Assembly (NCBI GenBank): GCA_964551975.1
Contig: CAZKFI010000002.1
Span: 16,980 to 80,979, forward strand
DNA from: REEB426 sp964551975
Lineage (GTDB): Bacteria; Actinomycetota; Actinomycetes; S36-B12
Direction: 5' to 3'
DNA length: 64,000 nt
Below, piece after piece: positions 8,165 to 16,739 of the stretch. Position numbers and translations under genes: made by a program. The notes beneath the pieces are model-generated. The model had not been told where the DNA came from, ran no database searches, and saw only the letters and a program-made list of their open reading frames with translations. The first letter of the stretch is position 1. Every line of letters starts with the position of its first letter.

Positions 8165-9355
8165 TCACCAGTCCGGTTCGGCTTCCAAACCCCAAAAATC
8201 GAAGACCGAGCGTCGGGTTTCCAGGATCGCCTGGTCCACGGGATCGTCGGCGGCGTACCCATCGTCGAATGGTTTGGGCCAAGGTGTTCGTCCGTCGGTC
8301 ATTGTGCGTGGTGCTCGCTCACCAAGTCGCGTGTACACGAACTCCAGATACTCATCAGGTACCTCAGTGTGCGGATCAATTGACGCACCGAGAGCTTCAG
8401 CGATGAGATGCGACCACGCCCGTGGCACAACATTGACCCAGGAGTACCCCCCGCCACCAACTGCAACCCATTGACCGTTGGCGTAACGATGTGCCCATCG
8501 GTGCAAAGCTTGGTAGGACATGCGTTGACCATCGACTGACAGGTTCAAATGCGCGAGCGGATCATCCGCGTGCGTGTCAACACCCTGCTGGCTCACGATG
8601 ATCTGGGGCCGGAAGGCCTCTAGCAGTTGCGGAACGATCGCGTAAAACCCGCGCAGCCAGCCCTGATCGCCGGTACCGGAGGGCAGGGCCAGGTTCACCG
8701 CGGTGCCCCGGGCCGCGGGTCCGCCAATTTCCTCTGCTCGACCGGTGCCGGGGAAGAGGGTTCGAGGGCTTTCATGCACGGAAATCGTCAGCACCCGGGG
8801 GTCATCCCAGAACATTGCCTGCACCCCGTCGCCATGGTGCACATCGATATCGACGTACGCCACCCGCTGCACCCCTTGGTCCAGCAACCAGGCGATCGCG
8901 ACGCCGATGTCGTTGTAGATACAGAACCCGGAAGCGGCTGCCGGAAACGCATGGTGCAGACCACCGGCCAGGTTGACGGCGTGCTCGGCCTGACCACCGT
9001 GTACGGCTCGAGTGGCCGCCAACGTTGCACCGGCTACACGAGACGCTGCTTCGTGCATACCTGGGAAGACCGGGTCATCAGCCGTGCCGAGTCCGCGAGC
9101 AAGATCGACGAAGTCCGGATCTCCTGAAGCGGCCTGCACGGCCGCGATGAACGCCGGGTCATGCACACGCTCCAGGTCGGCGATGCTCGCCGGTTCCAGA
9201 TCGCCTACCGCCAGCGCATTCGGCTGCTGCAACAAACCAAGGTCGATCGCCAGGCGCATCGCCAACTGCACGCGGATGGGTGCCAGCGGATGTCCCGGCC
9301 CGAAGTCGTAGGCACCCAAGCGGTCGTCCCAGACAACCGCAACGCGCTCACTCAC
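8165..9355 (-). CDS. acuC: Acetoin utilization / histone deacetylase family protein AcuC
   Basis: 396 residues. The zinc-dependent deacetylase signature is visible: NLAGGLHHAFP, YVDIDVHHGDGVQ and the downstream VSQQGVDTHADDPLAHL, with the metal-binding Asp and His residues. Family members remove acyl groups from protein lysines (AcuC regulates acetyl-CoA synthetase in Bacillus) or from small molecules. GTG start overlaps the proC stop (GTGA), so it is the last gene of the proline operon and is probably translationally coupled. Target protein not inferable, although acyl-CoA ligases occur elsewhere in the window. Confidence 0.88.
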   Translation of the reverse strand: MSERVAVVWDDRLGAYDFGPGHPLAPIRVQLAMRLAIDLGLLQQPNALAVGDLEPASIADLERVHDPAFIAAVQAASGDPDFVDLARGLGTADDPVFPGMHEAASRVAGATLAATRAVHGGQAEHAVNLAGGLHHAFPAAASGFCIYNDIGVAIAWLLDQGVQRVAYVDIDVHHGDGVQAMFWDDPRVLTISVHESPRTLFPGTGRAEEIGGPAARGTAVNLALPSGTGDQGWLRGFYAIVPQLLEAFRPQIIVSQQGVDTHADDPLAHLNLSVDGQRMSYQALHRWAHRYANGQWVAVGGGGYSWVNVVPRAWSHLIAEALGASIDPHTEVPDEYLEFVYTRLGERAPRTMTDGRTPWPKPFDDGYAADDPVDQAILETRRSVFDFWGLEAEPDW

Positions 9356-10170
9356 GAACCCGCCAGTTCACCGGCTCGATTCCGCGCGGCTCGAATTGCC
9401 TGGACGAACGCTTCGCGGACGCGTTGGTCTTCGAGGACCGTTACGGCTGCCGCCGTCGTACCGCCCCGGGAGGTCACCTGGGTGCGCAGTTGCTCCGGTG
9501 ACGTCGAACTCCGCCGCAACAACTCCGCCGCGCCCAGCAGGGTGTGTACCACTGCTTCCCGGGCCTGCTCGGCCGGCAGACCGAGATCAGCGGCAGCCAG
9601 CAGCATCGCTTCGGCCAGGTAGAACACGTAAGCCGGTCCGCTGCCCGAGACCGCGGTCGCGGCGTCCTGGAGTTCCTCAGGCAGGGTGATCACCACGCCA
9701 AGATGCGCCAGCAGGCTCGCCGCTTCGTCGAGCATGCGTGGTGAACAGGATTTCCCTGCGCTGATTGCCGTGACGCCGGCCTGGATGCGTGCCGGAGTGT
9801 TCGGCATTGCCCGCACTACGGCTGCCCCTGGCCAGGCGTCTTCGATGGTTGACGTCGTGATGCCGGCCGCGATGGAGATCACCAACGTGCCCGCTGCCAC
9901 CAGCCCCGTGAGATCCACCAACAATGCGCGCACATCCTGCGGCTTGACCACGATGACCAGCACCTCTGCCTGCGGCACTGCCTCATCCGGTTGCAGTACC
10001 AGCAGCCCGCCGGATCGCAGTTCAGCCGCGCGCTCGGGCCGTTTCTCCGCAACGACGACCGCGAAGCCCGCTTCGGCGAGCGTTGTCGCGATGGCTTCAC
10101 CCATCACGCCGCCACCGAGCACGGCAACCCGGGGAGTGGACTCCCCGCTCATCGGCCCATTCCTCGTCAT
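9352..10170 (-). CDS. proC: Pyrroline-5-carboxylate reductase
   Basis: 272 residues. The N-terminal NADPH-binding motif VAVLGGGVMGEAIATTL, the central VVRAMPNTPARIQAG and the family signature AVSGSGPAYVFYLAEAM are all clear. The enzyme reduces pyrroline-5-carboxylate to proline, the last step of proline synthesis. ATG 10170 overlaps the stop of the proline dehydrogenase gene (ATGA); ATG 10152 with AGGA upstream is an alternative. Being coupled to the reverse-direction enzyme is unusual and discussed under findings. Confidence 0.94.
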   Translation of the reverse strand: MTRNGPMSGESTPRVAVLGGGVMGEAIATTLAEAGFAVVVAEKRPERAAELRSGGLLVLQPDEAVPQAEVLVIVVKPQDVRALLVDLTGLVAAGTLVISIAAGITTSTIEDAWPGAAVVRAMPNTPARIQAGVTAISAGKSCSPRMLDEAASLLAHLGVVITLPEELQDAATAVSGSGPAYVFYLAEAMLLAAADLGLPAEQAREAVVHTLLGAAELLRRSSTSPEQLRTQVTSRGGTTAAAVTVLEDQRVREAFVQAIRAARNRAGELAGS

Positions 10171-11120
10171 GAGCCCGGGAGCAATGAACGCAGGGCCGGC
10201 GCCAGGCCGCTAGGGCGTTCAGCAAGTCCACCGACTAGGCGGGCAAACCACTGGGGCCCGAACGGCATACAGATGCGCACCGCCTGACCGCTGTCACGAA
10301 GGTCGCGCGCCAACCCACTGGCCCTGCCCATATACATCGCGAACTCCAGATCACTGGGTGTGCGACGTGCCCGCAGTGCTAGCGCCTGGCTGATCTCCAC
10401 CAATCGCGGATCGTGGGTGGCCAAGCAGACTCGGTGCGGCGCACGCAGAGCGATCTTTGTGCAGCGGATGAATGACTTGTCGATTTCAATCGGCTGACTG
10501 AATCGCTCCAGTGGCCCCTGCTCATGGCCACCCTTGACGATGCGCACCGGACCTCGGGCTGCCAGCACGTCCGCCTCGCATCGACGCAGTACCGCCGCCA
10601 CAGTCACACCCACGACCAGTCCCTGCTGGGCCAACTGGTTGGCCAGGGTCAAGGTCCCCGTCACGGTCGAATCGGGTCCAATGCCCAGCACCACGGCGAT
10701 GTTCGCGGCCTGAGCGGCGGTCACGAGTTCGACCAGAGCCTGCACACCGTCCTGCGCTGCGTGGCCACTCGGCCATCGCGCACTGGGTAGGGCACCGAAT
10801 GGTCCGGGGTAGATGGTCAACTCACTGACCGTGCCGAGTCCGGCGTCGGTCAATCCAGCGAGCGCCTCCCACAGGTCTGAACGAACCAGGCCGACGTCAG
10901 CATCGTCCGCCGGATCCGCGTCAAGCTGTGCGCTGGCCCGCTCCAGGCTCACCAGGAATCCCTGCCCGGCGAGTTCGGCCGCTGCGGCGACCGCTTCGGT
11001 TGCGGTCTGGCCGCCGACCACCCGCCCGACCAGGTCACGACCCACCCCGGTTCCGGTGATGATTCCGCCCAGGGTGTCGTTCTGAGCCAACTGGGTGAAG
11101 ACGCCTTTGAGCACGCTCAC
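10167..11120 (-). CDS. Proline dehydrogenase (PutA-type FAD domain)
   Basis: 317 residues, the monofunctional length. The FAD-barrel features are recognisable: VRIVKGGHEQGP, VCLATHDPRLVE, DLEFAMYMGRASGL and the C-terminal VRICMPFGPQWFARLVGG with the conserved substrate-binding arginines of the family. It oxidises proline to pyrroline-5-carboxylate and passes electrons to the quinone pool at the membrane. GTG start overlaps the stop of the gene before it, and its own stop overlaps proC. No P5C dehydrogenase is present nearby, so full proline breakdown would need a gene elsewhere. Confidence 0.88.
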   Translation of the reverse strand: MSVLKGVFTQLAQNDTLGGIITGTGVGRDLVGRVVGGQTATEAVAAAAELAGQGFLVSLERASAQLDADPADDADVGLVRSDLWEALAGLTDAGLGTVSELTIYPGPFGALPSARWPSGHAAQDGVQALVELVTAAQAANIAVVLGIGPDSTVTGTLTLANQLAQQGLVVGVTVAAVLRRCEADVLAARGPVRIVKGGHEQGPLERFSQPIEIDKSFIRCTKIALRAPHRVCLATHDPRLVEISQALALRARRTPSDLEFAMYMGRASGLARDLRDSGQAVRICMPFGPQWFARLVGGLAERPSGLAPALRSLLPGS

Positions 11121-11710
11121 CCCCCGACTGTAGGACTCGTGGGATCCAGGAGGCGCTGGATCATCGGGCCGACCACCAGCACCACCTGTTCGGCGGGCAT
11201 CGAGGCCAGTGGCTCCACCTTCAAGACTGTGCGGGCCGCGGCGAGGCCGGCCAACTGCGCGGCAACCAGGCTCACTCGAAGGCGGGCGTCCGGCACGCCC
11301 AGCAGGCTGACGATGCGATCCAGCATCTGAACCGGCACCAACTGGCTCAGCGAGCGCGCCCCAGACAGACGCGTCAGACCGGCGAGATCCTGCTGCGTCT
11401 GCGGGTCATCGACCAATTCCAAGGTCAGCCGCACCAGGCGCTCCCCAAGTCCATCCAGCGTGGGGGCCAGGAGCGCCGGCATCGCACCGGCTGGGTCACG
11501 TGGCAGGCGCAGCGCTGAGTTGAGCAGCTGCTGCCGATTGCGCACCAGTCCGCGGGCAATCCCCGGCGCGGCCGAGGCCAAGGATCGAGCCGTCGAGCCG
11601 GCCACTGCACCCATCCCGCGCACCAGGGAACCGGCCTGGACGCCAGCATCCTCGTCGCTACTCGCAGGCGCCGCTCCGGGTTCATCCTGAGCCACCGGTT
11701 CGGAACTCAC
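11117..11710 (-). CDS. TetR-C-terminal-like protein without a DNA-binding domain
   Basis: 197 residues. Residues 60-190 resemble the ligand-binding domain of TetR regulators (TetR_C_16-like: RLPRDPAGAMPALLAPTL, GLGERLVRLTLELVDDP, LLGVPDARLRVSLVAAQLAG, TVLKVEPLASMPAEQVV). The first 60 residues are Ala/Ser/Glu-rich and contain no recognisable helix-turn-helix. It may therefore be a sensor or scaffold rather than a repressor. It is in the middle of the operon, with GTGA overlaps on both sides. The resemblance is judged by eye and would need a profile search. Confidence 0.6.
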   Translation of the reverse strand: MSSEPVAQDEPGAAPASSDEDAGVQAGSLVRGMGAVAGSTARSLASAAPGIARGLVRNRQQLLNSALRLPRDPAGAMPALLAPTLDGLGERLVRLTLELVDDPQTQQDLAGLTRLSGARSLSQLVPVQMLDRIVSLLGVPDARLRVSLVAAQLAGLAAARTVLKVEPLASMPAEQVVLVVGPMIQRLLDPTSPTVGG

Positions 11711-12489
11711 TCCACTCCCGTCCGCAAACCACGGCGCGCGATTTCAAGGCAGCTGCGCAGGTCGGCAATCCGCGCATCCCGAGTGGGTGCGGTTCGGGTA
11801 CTCACCTCAACCACTACTGATCCACCGAAGCCCCGCTGGCCCAGAGTCTGCAGGACCGCTTCGACCGGCTGATTCCCGCGACCGGGCACCAGGTGCTCGT
11901 CCCGGGCGGAGCCGGTGCCGTCCGCTAGGTGCAGATGGACCAGGCGATCACCGAGATCGAGGGCCATCTGCACCGGATCAACCCGCGCCACTGCGGTGTG
12001 CGAGAGGTCCAAGGTTGTGTGCGGGTAATCCTCGTCGCGAACATCCCAGCCCGGGGAATACGCAGCCACTCGCTGCCCGCCAGCTCGCCATGGATACATG
12101 TTCTCCACGGCGAACTGCACCGGCGTCTCCTGCGTCATGCGTTCGATACCGGCGAGGAAGCCACGGGCGTACTCGCGTTGCCAGCGAAATGGCGGGTGCA
12201 CCACCACAGTGGCCGCTTCGAGTGCCTCGGCGACCTCGCGGGCCCGCTGCAACTTGCCCCACGGGTCAGTGCCCCAGACACGTTGCGTGATCAGCAGACA
12301 GGGTGCGTGCACGGCAAGGATCGGTACGGCGTAGTGATCCCGCAGAGCAAGGAGTGCATTGAGGTCCTGGCTCGCAGCATCAATACCGACCATGATCTCC
12401 ACGCCGTCGAACCCGAGCGCGGCAGCATGCTCAAACGCAGCCGGGGTGCCCTCGGGGAAGACCGAAGAACTGGAGAGCCCTATCCGCAC
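11707..12489 (-). CDS. Sugar phosphate isomerase/epimerase family TIM-barrel protein
   Basis: 260 residues of the AP-endonuclease-2-like TIM barrel. Metal-ligand-type residues appear in LAVHAPCLL, VVVHPPFRW, FAVENMYPW, TTLDLSHTA, HLHLADG and VVEVSTR. Orthologues (Rv0498 type) lie between Ppx/GppA and proC genes in many actinobacteria, but no substrate has been assigned to them that I can recall with certainty. It starts with GTG and heads the string of overlapping genes through proline dehydrogenase, proC and acuC. Confidence 0.82.
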   Translation of the reverse strand: MRIGLSSSSVFPEGTPAAFEHAAALGFDGVEIMVGIDAASQDLNALLALRDHYAVPILAVHAPCLLITQRVWGTDPWGKLQRAREVAEALEAATVVVHPPFRWQREYARGFLAGIERMTQETPVQFAVENMYPWRAGGQRVAAYSPGWDVRDEDYPHTTLDLSHTAVARVDPVQMALDLGDRLVHLHLADGTGSARDEHLVPGRGNQPVEAVLQTLGQRGFGGSVVVEVSTRTAPTRDARIADLRSCLEIARRGLRTGVE

Positions 12490-12515
12490 TGAGCCATCAT
12501 CACCTGTTCTCGCAG

Positions 12516-14906
12516 CTACCGCGCACGCTGCTCAGTCGTGTCGAAGCCAGCGGTGGATTGACCGGGGCGTCGCCAACGATCCGTGAACATCGAAATCACC
12601 ACGACGGCCCCAGCGCCAGCCAACCCGATGAGCACCGCCAGTAAGGAGGCCCAGGTTGGCGGCAGTGACAGGGCGAAAAAGTGAGCCAGCCACGGGATAG
12701 TGAGCACCGCGAGGAAGCTGATGACCATGGCGGCCACGATCCCCACTCTGAGCAGGTTCAAGGGACGTGCCGCCTGCGAGAGCACTGCAGTGGCCACGAT
12801 GAATAACGTGACCGTGGCAGCAGACTGTGCCGCTGCCAGACCCTCGTCGAGGCGAAGGGCGATCTGGTAACTCAGCAGCGATGCCATGGCAGCAATGAGG
12901 CCTGCCGGCACGGCAAACAACAGGACCCGGCGAAAGAAGCCGGGCCGAAATCGCTCGGTGTTCGGCATCAGAGCAAGGAAGAAGGCCGGAATACCGATGG
13001 TGAGTGCAGAGATGAGCGACAGGTGGCGGGGAAGGAAGGGAAATGCCATCGCGAAGATCGCCGTCACCGAGCTCACGACTATGGCGTAGCAGGACTTGGT
13101 GAGAAACACGTCGGAGACCCGCTCAATATTGCCGAGCACACGTCGACCCTCTGCCACGACGTGGGGCATGACGGACCAGCGATTGTCGAGCAGGACCAGC
13201 TGAGCGACCGCTCGGGTGGCGTCGGCACCGGATCCCATGGCGATACCGAGGTCAGCAGCCTTCAGGGCCAGCACATCGTTGACGCCGTCGCCGGTCATGG
13301 CGACCGTGGAACCACGCAGGTGCAGGGCGTCAACCATCGCCTGCTTCTGTGCCGGTGTCACCCGTCCGAACACACTCGCCTGAGCCATCGTCTGCGCCAA
13401 CGGTTCGGCAGTGTCGGGTAGTTCACGTGCATCCACAGGTGCGTCCGCACCCGGGACCCCCGCCTGGGTGGCGATGGCACCTACCGTGTCGGCACCGTCC
13501 CCAGAGATGACGATGACGCGCACCTGCTGCTCACCGAAATAGGCGACCGTTTGCGCCGCATCGGAGCGCAGCTGCTGGTCAATGGCGATCACGGCAATAG
13601 GTTCGACGGTTCCCGGTCCGCTCTGTGCGTCCGGACCGCCTGAGGTGCCGCAGGCTGATCTAGCACGCGCGAGTAGCAACACCCGGGCACCCGTCTGCGC
13701 CAGCTCGGCAACCGCTGGTGGTGGTTGGCTCGGTACCAGCATCTCCGGTGCGCCAAGGACCCAGGTACTGACCTGCCCGTCGGCTTCGGTGAAATCGGCT
13801 GCAGACCACTTGCGGGCACTGGAGAACGGAACACTGGCGCCGACTCGCCAACCCGGATCTGCATACCTGGTCGCTAGAGCCTGCAGGGTCGGGCTCCCCG
13901 ATGGGTCGGCCGCAGCCAGGGCCCCCAATGCCGGTGCCGGATCCAGTGCCGTCAGCTGTTCAACCGTGCGCACCTGCATACCGGGCTCGGTCAGCGTTCC
14001 GGTCTTGTCCACGCAGATGGTGTCGACCCGTGCTAGTACCTCTACTGCTGGCAGATCCTGAACGAGGACTCGGCGTTCGGCAAGGCGCACCACCGCGACG
14101 GCCATCGCGATGCTCGTCAGAAGTACGAGGCCCTCCGGGACCATCGTGACCATTCCGGCGATCGTCCCGCGTACCGCGTCATCGAAAGGGAGATCTGCGC
14201 GCACAAACTGCGAGAACATCAACAGCAGGCCGACCGGCACGAGGAGATAGGAAACGATCCGAATGAATCGGTTCACCGCTCGTCGAAGTTCTGAATTGGT
14301 TTGCTGAAACTTGCGTGCCTGCTCGGTGAGACTCGCCGCAAAAGAATCCCGCCCGACTCGAGTTGCGTGATACGCACCAGTGCCCGCCACGACGAACGAG
14401 CCGGACATAGCTTGATCACCAAGTGCCTTGTGCACCGGGTCGGCTTCACCGGTAAGCAGACTCTCATCGATTTCCAGCCCATCGGCGGCGATGATCTCGC
14501 CATCAACCACGAGTTGGTCACCCACCGAGAGCAGGACAACATCGTCCAGCACAACCTCGCTAGCGCTCACCTCGCTCACCACGCCATCCCGTAGCACCTG
14601 TGGCTTGGCCTCACCCAGCACGGAGAGCTTCGCCAGGGTTCTTGAGGCTCGGTACTCCTGGATGATGCCGATTGCGGTGTTGGCGACGATGACAAAGCCG
14701 AAGAGTGAATCCTGAATCGGTGCGACCAGGAGCATGATCACCCACATGCTGCCGATCAGTGCGTTGAACCAGGTCAGGGTGTTCGCACGAATGATGTTCG
14801 GCAGGGATCTACTGCGTGGATCTGGTACCTCGTTCACCTGACCGGCGGCGACACGTTCAGCAACCTCCGCACTGGTCAGCCCGACCAGGTTCTCCACGGA
14901 CCTCAT
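12516..14906 (-). CDS. Cation-translocating P-type ATPase, CtpE-like
   Basis: 796 residues, nearly the length of mycobacterial CtpE. The actuator loop carries LLTGEADP, TM4 contains MVPEGLVLLTS, the phosphorylation motif is DKTGTLTE, and the hinge motif TGDGVNDVLALKAADLGIA is intact. About ten hydrophobic segments are expected: two pairs in the N-terminal half and six near the C-terminus. No N-terminal heavy-metal CxxC domain is present, so a Ca2+ or related ion is more likely than a soft metal; M. tuberculosis CtpE is linked to calcium uptake. ATG overlaps the Ppx/GppA stop (ATGA). Confidence 0.9.
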   Translation of the reverse strand: MRSVENLVGLTSAEVAERVAAGQVNEVPDPRSRSLPNIIRANTLTWFNALIGSMWVIMLLVAPIQDSLFGFVIVANTAIGIIQEYRASRTLAKLSVLGEAKPQVLRDGVVSEVSASEVVLDDVVLLSVGDQLVVDGEIIAADGLEIDESLLTGEADPVHKALGDQAMSGSFVVAGTGAYHATRVGRDSFAASLTEQARKFQQTNSELRRAVNRFIRIVSYLLVPVGLLLMFSQFVRADLPFDDAVRGTIAGMVTMVPEGLVLLTSIAMAVAVVRLAERRVLVQDLPAVEVLARVDTICVDKTGTLTEPGMQVRTVEQLTALDPAPALGALAAADPSGSPTLQALATRYADPGWRVGASVPFSSARKWSAADFTEADGQVSTWVLGAPEMLVPSQPPPAVAELAQTGARVLLLARARSACGTSGGPDAQSGPGTVEPIAVIAIDQQLRSDAAQTVAYFGEQQVRVIVISGDGADTVGAIATQAGVPGADAPVDARELPDTAEPLAQTMAQASVFGRVTPAQKQAMVDALHLRGSTVAMTGDGVNDVLALKAADLGIAMGSGADATRAVAQLVLLDNRWSVMPHVVAEGRRVLGNIERVSDVFLTKSCYAIVVSSVTAIFAMAFPFLPRHLSLISALTIGIPAFFLALMPNTERFRPGFFRRVLLFAVPAGLIAAMASLLSYQIALRLDEGLAAAQSAATVTLFIVATAVLSQAARPLNLLRVGIVAAMVISFLAVLTIPWLAHFFALSLPPTWASLLAVLIGLAGAGAVVVISMFTDRWRRPGQSTAGFDTTEQRAR

Positions 14907-15832
14907 GTGGGCATACCGTCCATGCGGTGCAGAATCAACCCCTCACGCAAAGCCCAGGGACAGATCACCAGTTCAGTGATGCCCAGCAGGTCCATCGCCG
15001 CCTCGGCCACGATCGCACCGGCGAGTAACTGCCCGGCTCGCCCCTGTGAGACCCCGGGCATTTCGGCAAGCTCTTGGGCACTCATCCCTGCGGCCTTGGT
15101 CACGATCCCTTCTACCGCGGCCAGGCTCAGTGTGCGACGCACGTAGATTCCCTCACTGGAAGGGGCGGCACCGGCGATGCGGGCCAACTGCCGAAACGTC
15201 TTGGACGTGGCCACCACCATGCTCGGTGAGCCACTACGCAAAAGTCGCCCGGCCTCACCGGCGATCATGGTTCGGGCATAGCGGCGCAGATCACGAATCG
15301 CATCGGGGGATGGGGGGTCACCAAGCAGGTGCGATCGGGTCAGGCGACCAGCACCCAGCGGCAGCGAAATTGCCGCATCCGGCTCCTCATCCAGGCCAAT
15401 GGCTGCTTCAAGGGATCCACCACCGATGTCCAGAACGAGCAGTCGACCGGTCGACCAGCCGAACCAGCGGCGCACCGCAAGAAAGGTCATGCGAGCCTCG
15501 TCCACGCCGGAGAGAATCTGCACCTGTTGCCCGGTGCGCTCAATAATGCGCGCAAGTACTGCCTCGCCGTTACTGGCATCCCGAATCGCCGACGTTGCAA
15601 AGGCCATGACCTCACTTGCCCCGCGATCCTCGGCCAGGCGCAGACCTTCGGCAACGAAGCTCACCAGAGTTTCAGCGGCCTCCCCGTCGATGCTGCCATC
15701 GGGCAGCAGATGCTCCGCTAACCGCAGTGGCCGACTCATCTTCGATTCCGGAAGTGGTGCACCGCCGTGGTGCGCATCCACGATAAGCAGGTGCACGGTG
15801 TTGGACCCAATGTCCAGGACGGCGAGGCGCAC
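14903..15832 (-). CDS. Ppx/GppA exopolyphosphatase family protein
   Basis: 309 residues with the actin-like ATPase fold signatures LDIGSNTVHLLIVDA at the N-terminus and VLDIGGGSLEAAIG near residue 130. The family cleaves terminal phosphate from polyphosphate or from pppGpp; short actinobacterial members (Rv0496 type) without the C-terminal HD domain are usual. GTG 15832 has TAGCGT (15839-15844) exactly six bases upstream and no Shine-Dalgarno, pointing to a leaderless mRNA. It is divergent from the cysteine-rich protein gene. Confidence 0.88.
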   Translation of the reverse strand: MRLAVLDIGSNTVHLLIVDAHHGGAPLPESKMSRPLRLAEHLLPDGSIDGEAAETLVSFVAEGLRLAEDRGASEVMAFATSAIRDASNGEAVLARIIERTGQQVQILSGVDEARMTFLAVRRWFGWSTGRLLVLDIGGGSLEAAIGLDEEPDAAISLPLGAGRLTRSHLLGDPPSPDAIRDLRRYARTMIAGEAGRLLRSGSPSMVVATSKTFRQLARIAGAAPSSEGIYVRRTLSLAAVEGIVTKAAGMSAQELAEMPGVSQGRAGQLLAGAIVAEAAMDLLGITELVICPWALREGLILHRMDGMPT

Positions 15833-15838
15833 AGGCTG

Positions 15839-15882
15839 ACGCTACCCGAGTAGCGCGGTGATGCTCGGGTGCCGAATAGGCT
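15839..15882. promoter_or_regulatory. Back-to-back leaderless promoters
   Basis: On the minus strand TAGCGT (15839-15844) lies six bases before the Ppx/GppA GTG; on the plus strand TAGGCT (15877-15882) lies six bases before ATG 15889. Transcripts would begin at the start codons. No clear -35 boxes are visible. Confidence 0.55.
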
Positions 15883-15888
15883 CACGGC

Positions 15889-16668
15889 ATGCCTGAGGTG
15901 CCATTGGATTTCCCACGTCAGTGGGTCGAGTTCGTCGACCCTGCAGATTCCGAGCAACTCATCCGAGCGGATCTCACCTGGCTCACCTCACGCTGGACCT
16001 GCATCTTCGGTCGGGGTTGCCCGGGAATCGATGCCGAGCGCCCTGATGCAGGCTGCTGTGTGCACGGGGCGCACTTCTCCGAGAAGAAGGATGAGAAGCG
16101 CGTCAAGCACTGGGTGGAGAAACTCGACTCCGAGCTCTGGCAACACGAGGCCATCGGGCGCAGTAAAGGCTGGGTCGTCAAGGAGGACGGCGCCTACAAG
16201 ACCCGGGTTCACCAGGGGGCCTGCATCTTCCATAACGACATCGACTTCCCCGGCGGCTATGGCTGTGCCTTGCACGCGCTCGCCGATCGCGAGGGTGTCT
16301 CCTTCGTGGAGACCAAGCCTGAGGTCTGCTGGCAACTACCGCTGCGCCGCAGCTACGACAACGTCAAGTACGAGGACGGCGAAGAGCGCCTGGTGGTGGT
16401 GCTCGGCGAGTACGACCGGCGTGCCTGGGGTGAAGGCGGGCACGACCTGGATTGGTACTGCTCGGGCAACACCGAGGCGCACGTGGGTAGTGAACCCGTC
16501 TATGTTTCCTCCAAAACCGAGATCATCGCTCTCATCGGTGAACCCGCGTACCAGGAGTTGGCGCGACTGTGCCAGGCACGTGAGCGGCTACTGCTCACGG
16601 TGCTGGATCCGACCGAGCGTCCCGCACTCATGCCACATCCAGCGGATCCGGAGCCCAGTACTCCCTAG
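15889..16668 (+). CDS. Conserved cysteine-rich protein of unknown function
   Basis: 259 residues. It opens with EVPLDFPRQWVEFVDP, then has a cysteine cluster (WTCIFGRGCPGI, GCCVHGAHF, VHQGACIFHND, GYGCALHAL, EVCWQL) that could bind a metal ion. Similar proteins occur in many actinobacteria, typically as hypothetical proteins, often near the same genes. ATG 15889 has TAGGCT at exactly six bases upstream. No signal peptide or membrane segment. Function not assignable. Confidence 0.78.
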   Translation: MPEVPLDFPRQWVEFVDPADSEQLIRADLTWLTSRWTCIFGRGCPGIDAERPDAGCCVHGAHFSEKKDEKRVKHWVEKLDSELWQHEAIGRSKGWVVKEDGAYKTRVHQGACIFHNDIDFPGGYGCALHALADREGVSFVETKPEVCWQLPLRRSYDNVKYEDGEERLVVVLGEYDRRAWGEGGHDLDWYCSGNTEAHVGSEPVYVSSKTEIIALIGEPAYQELARLCQARERLLLTVLDPTERPALMPHPADPEPSTP

Positions 16669-16739
16669 CGGCCGCACCATGCGCCCCCGACGCAGGTGAT
16701 CCAGCAGGGATCGTCAGCCCGGAGACCTACGCTGCGACC

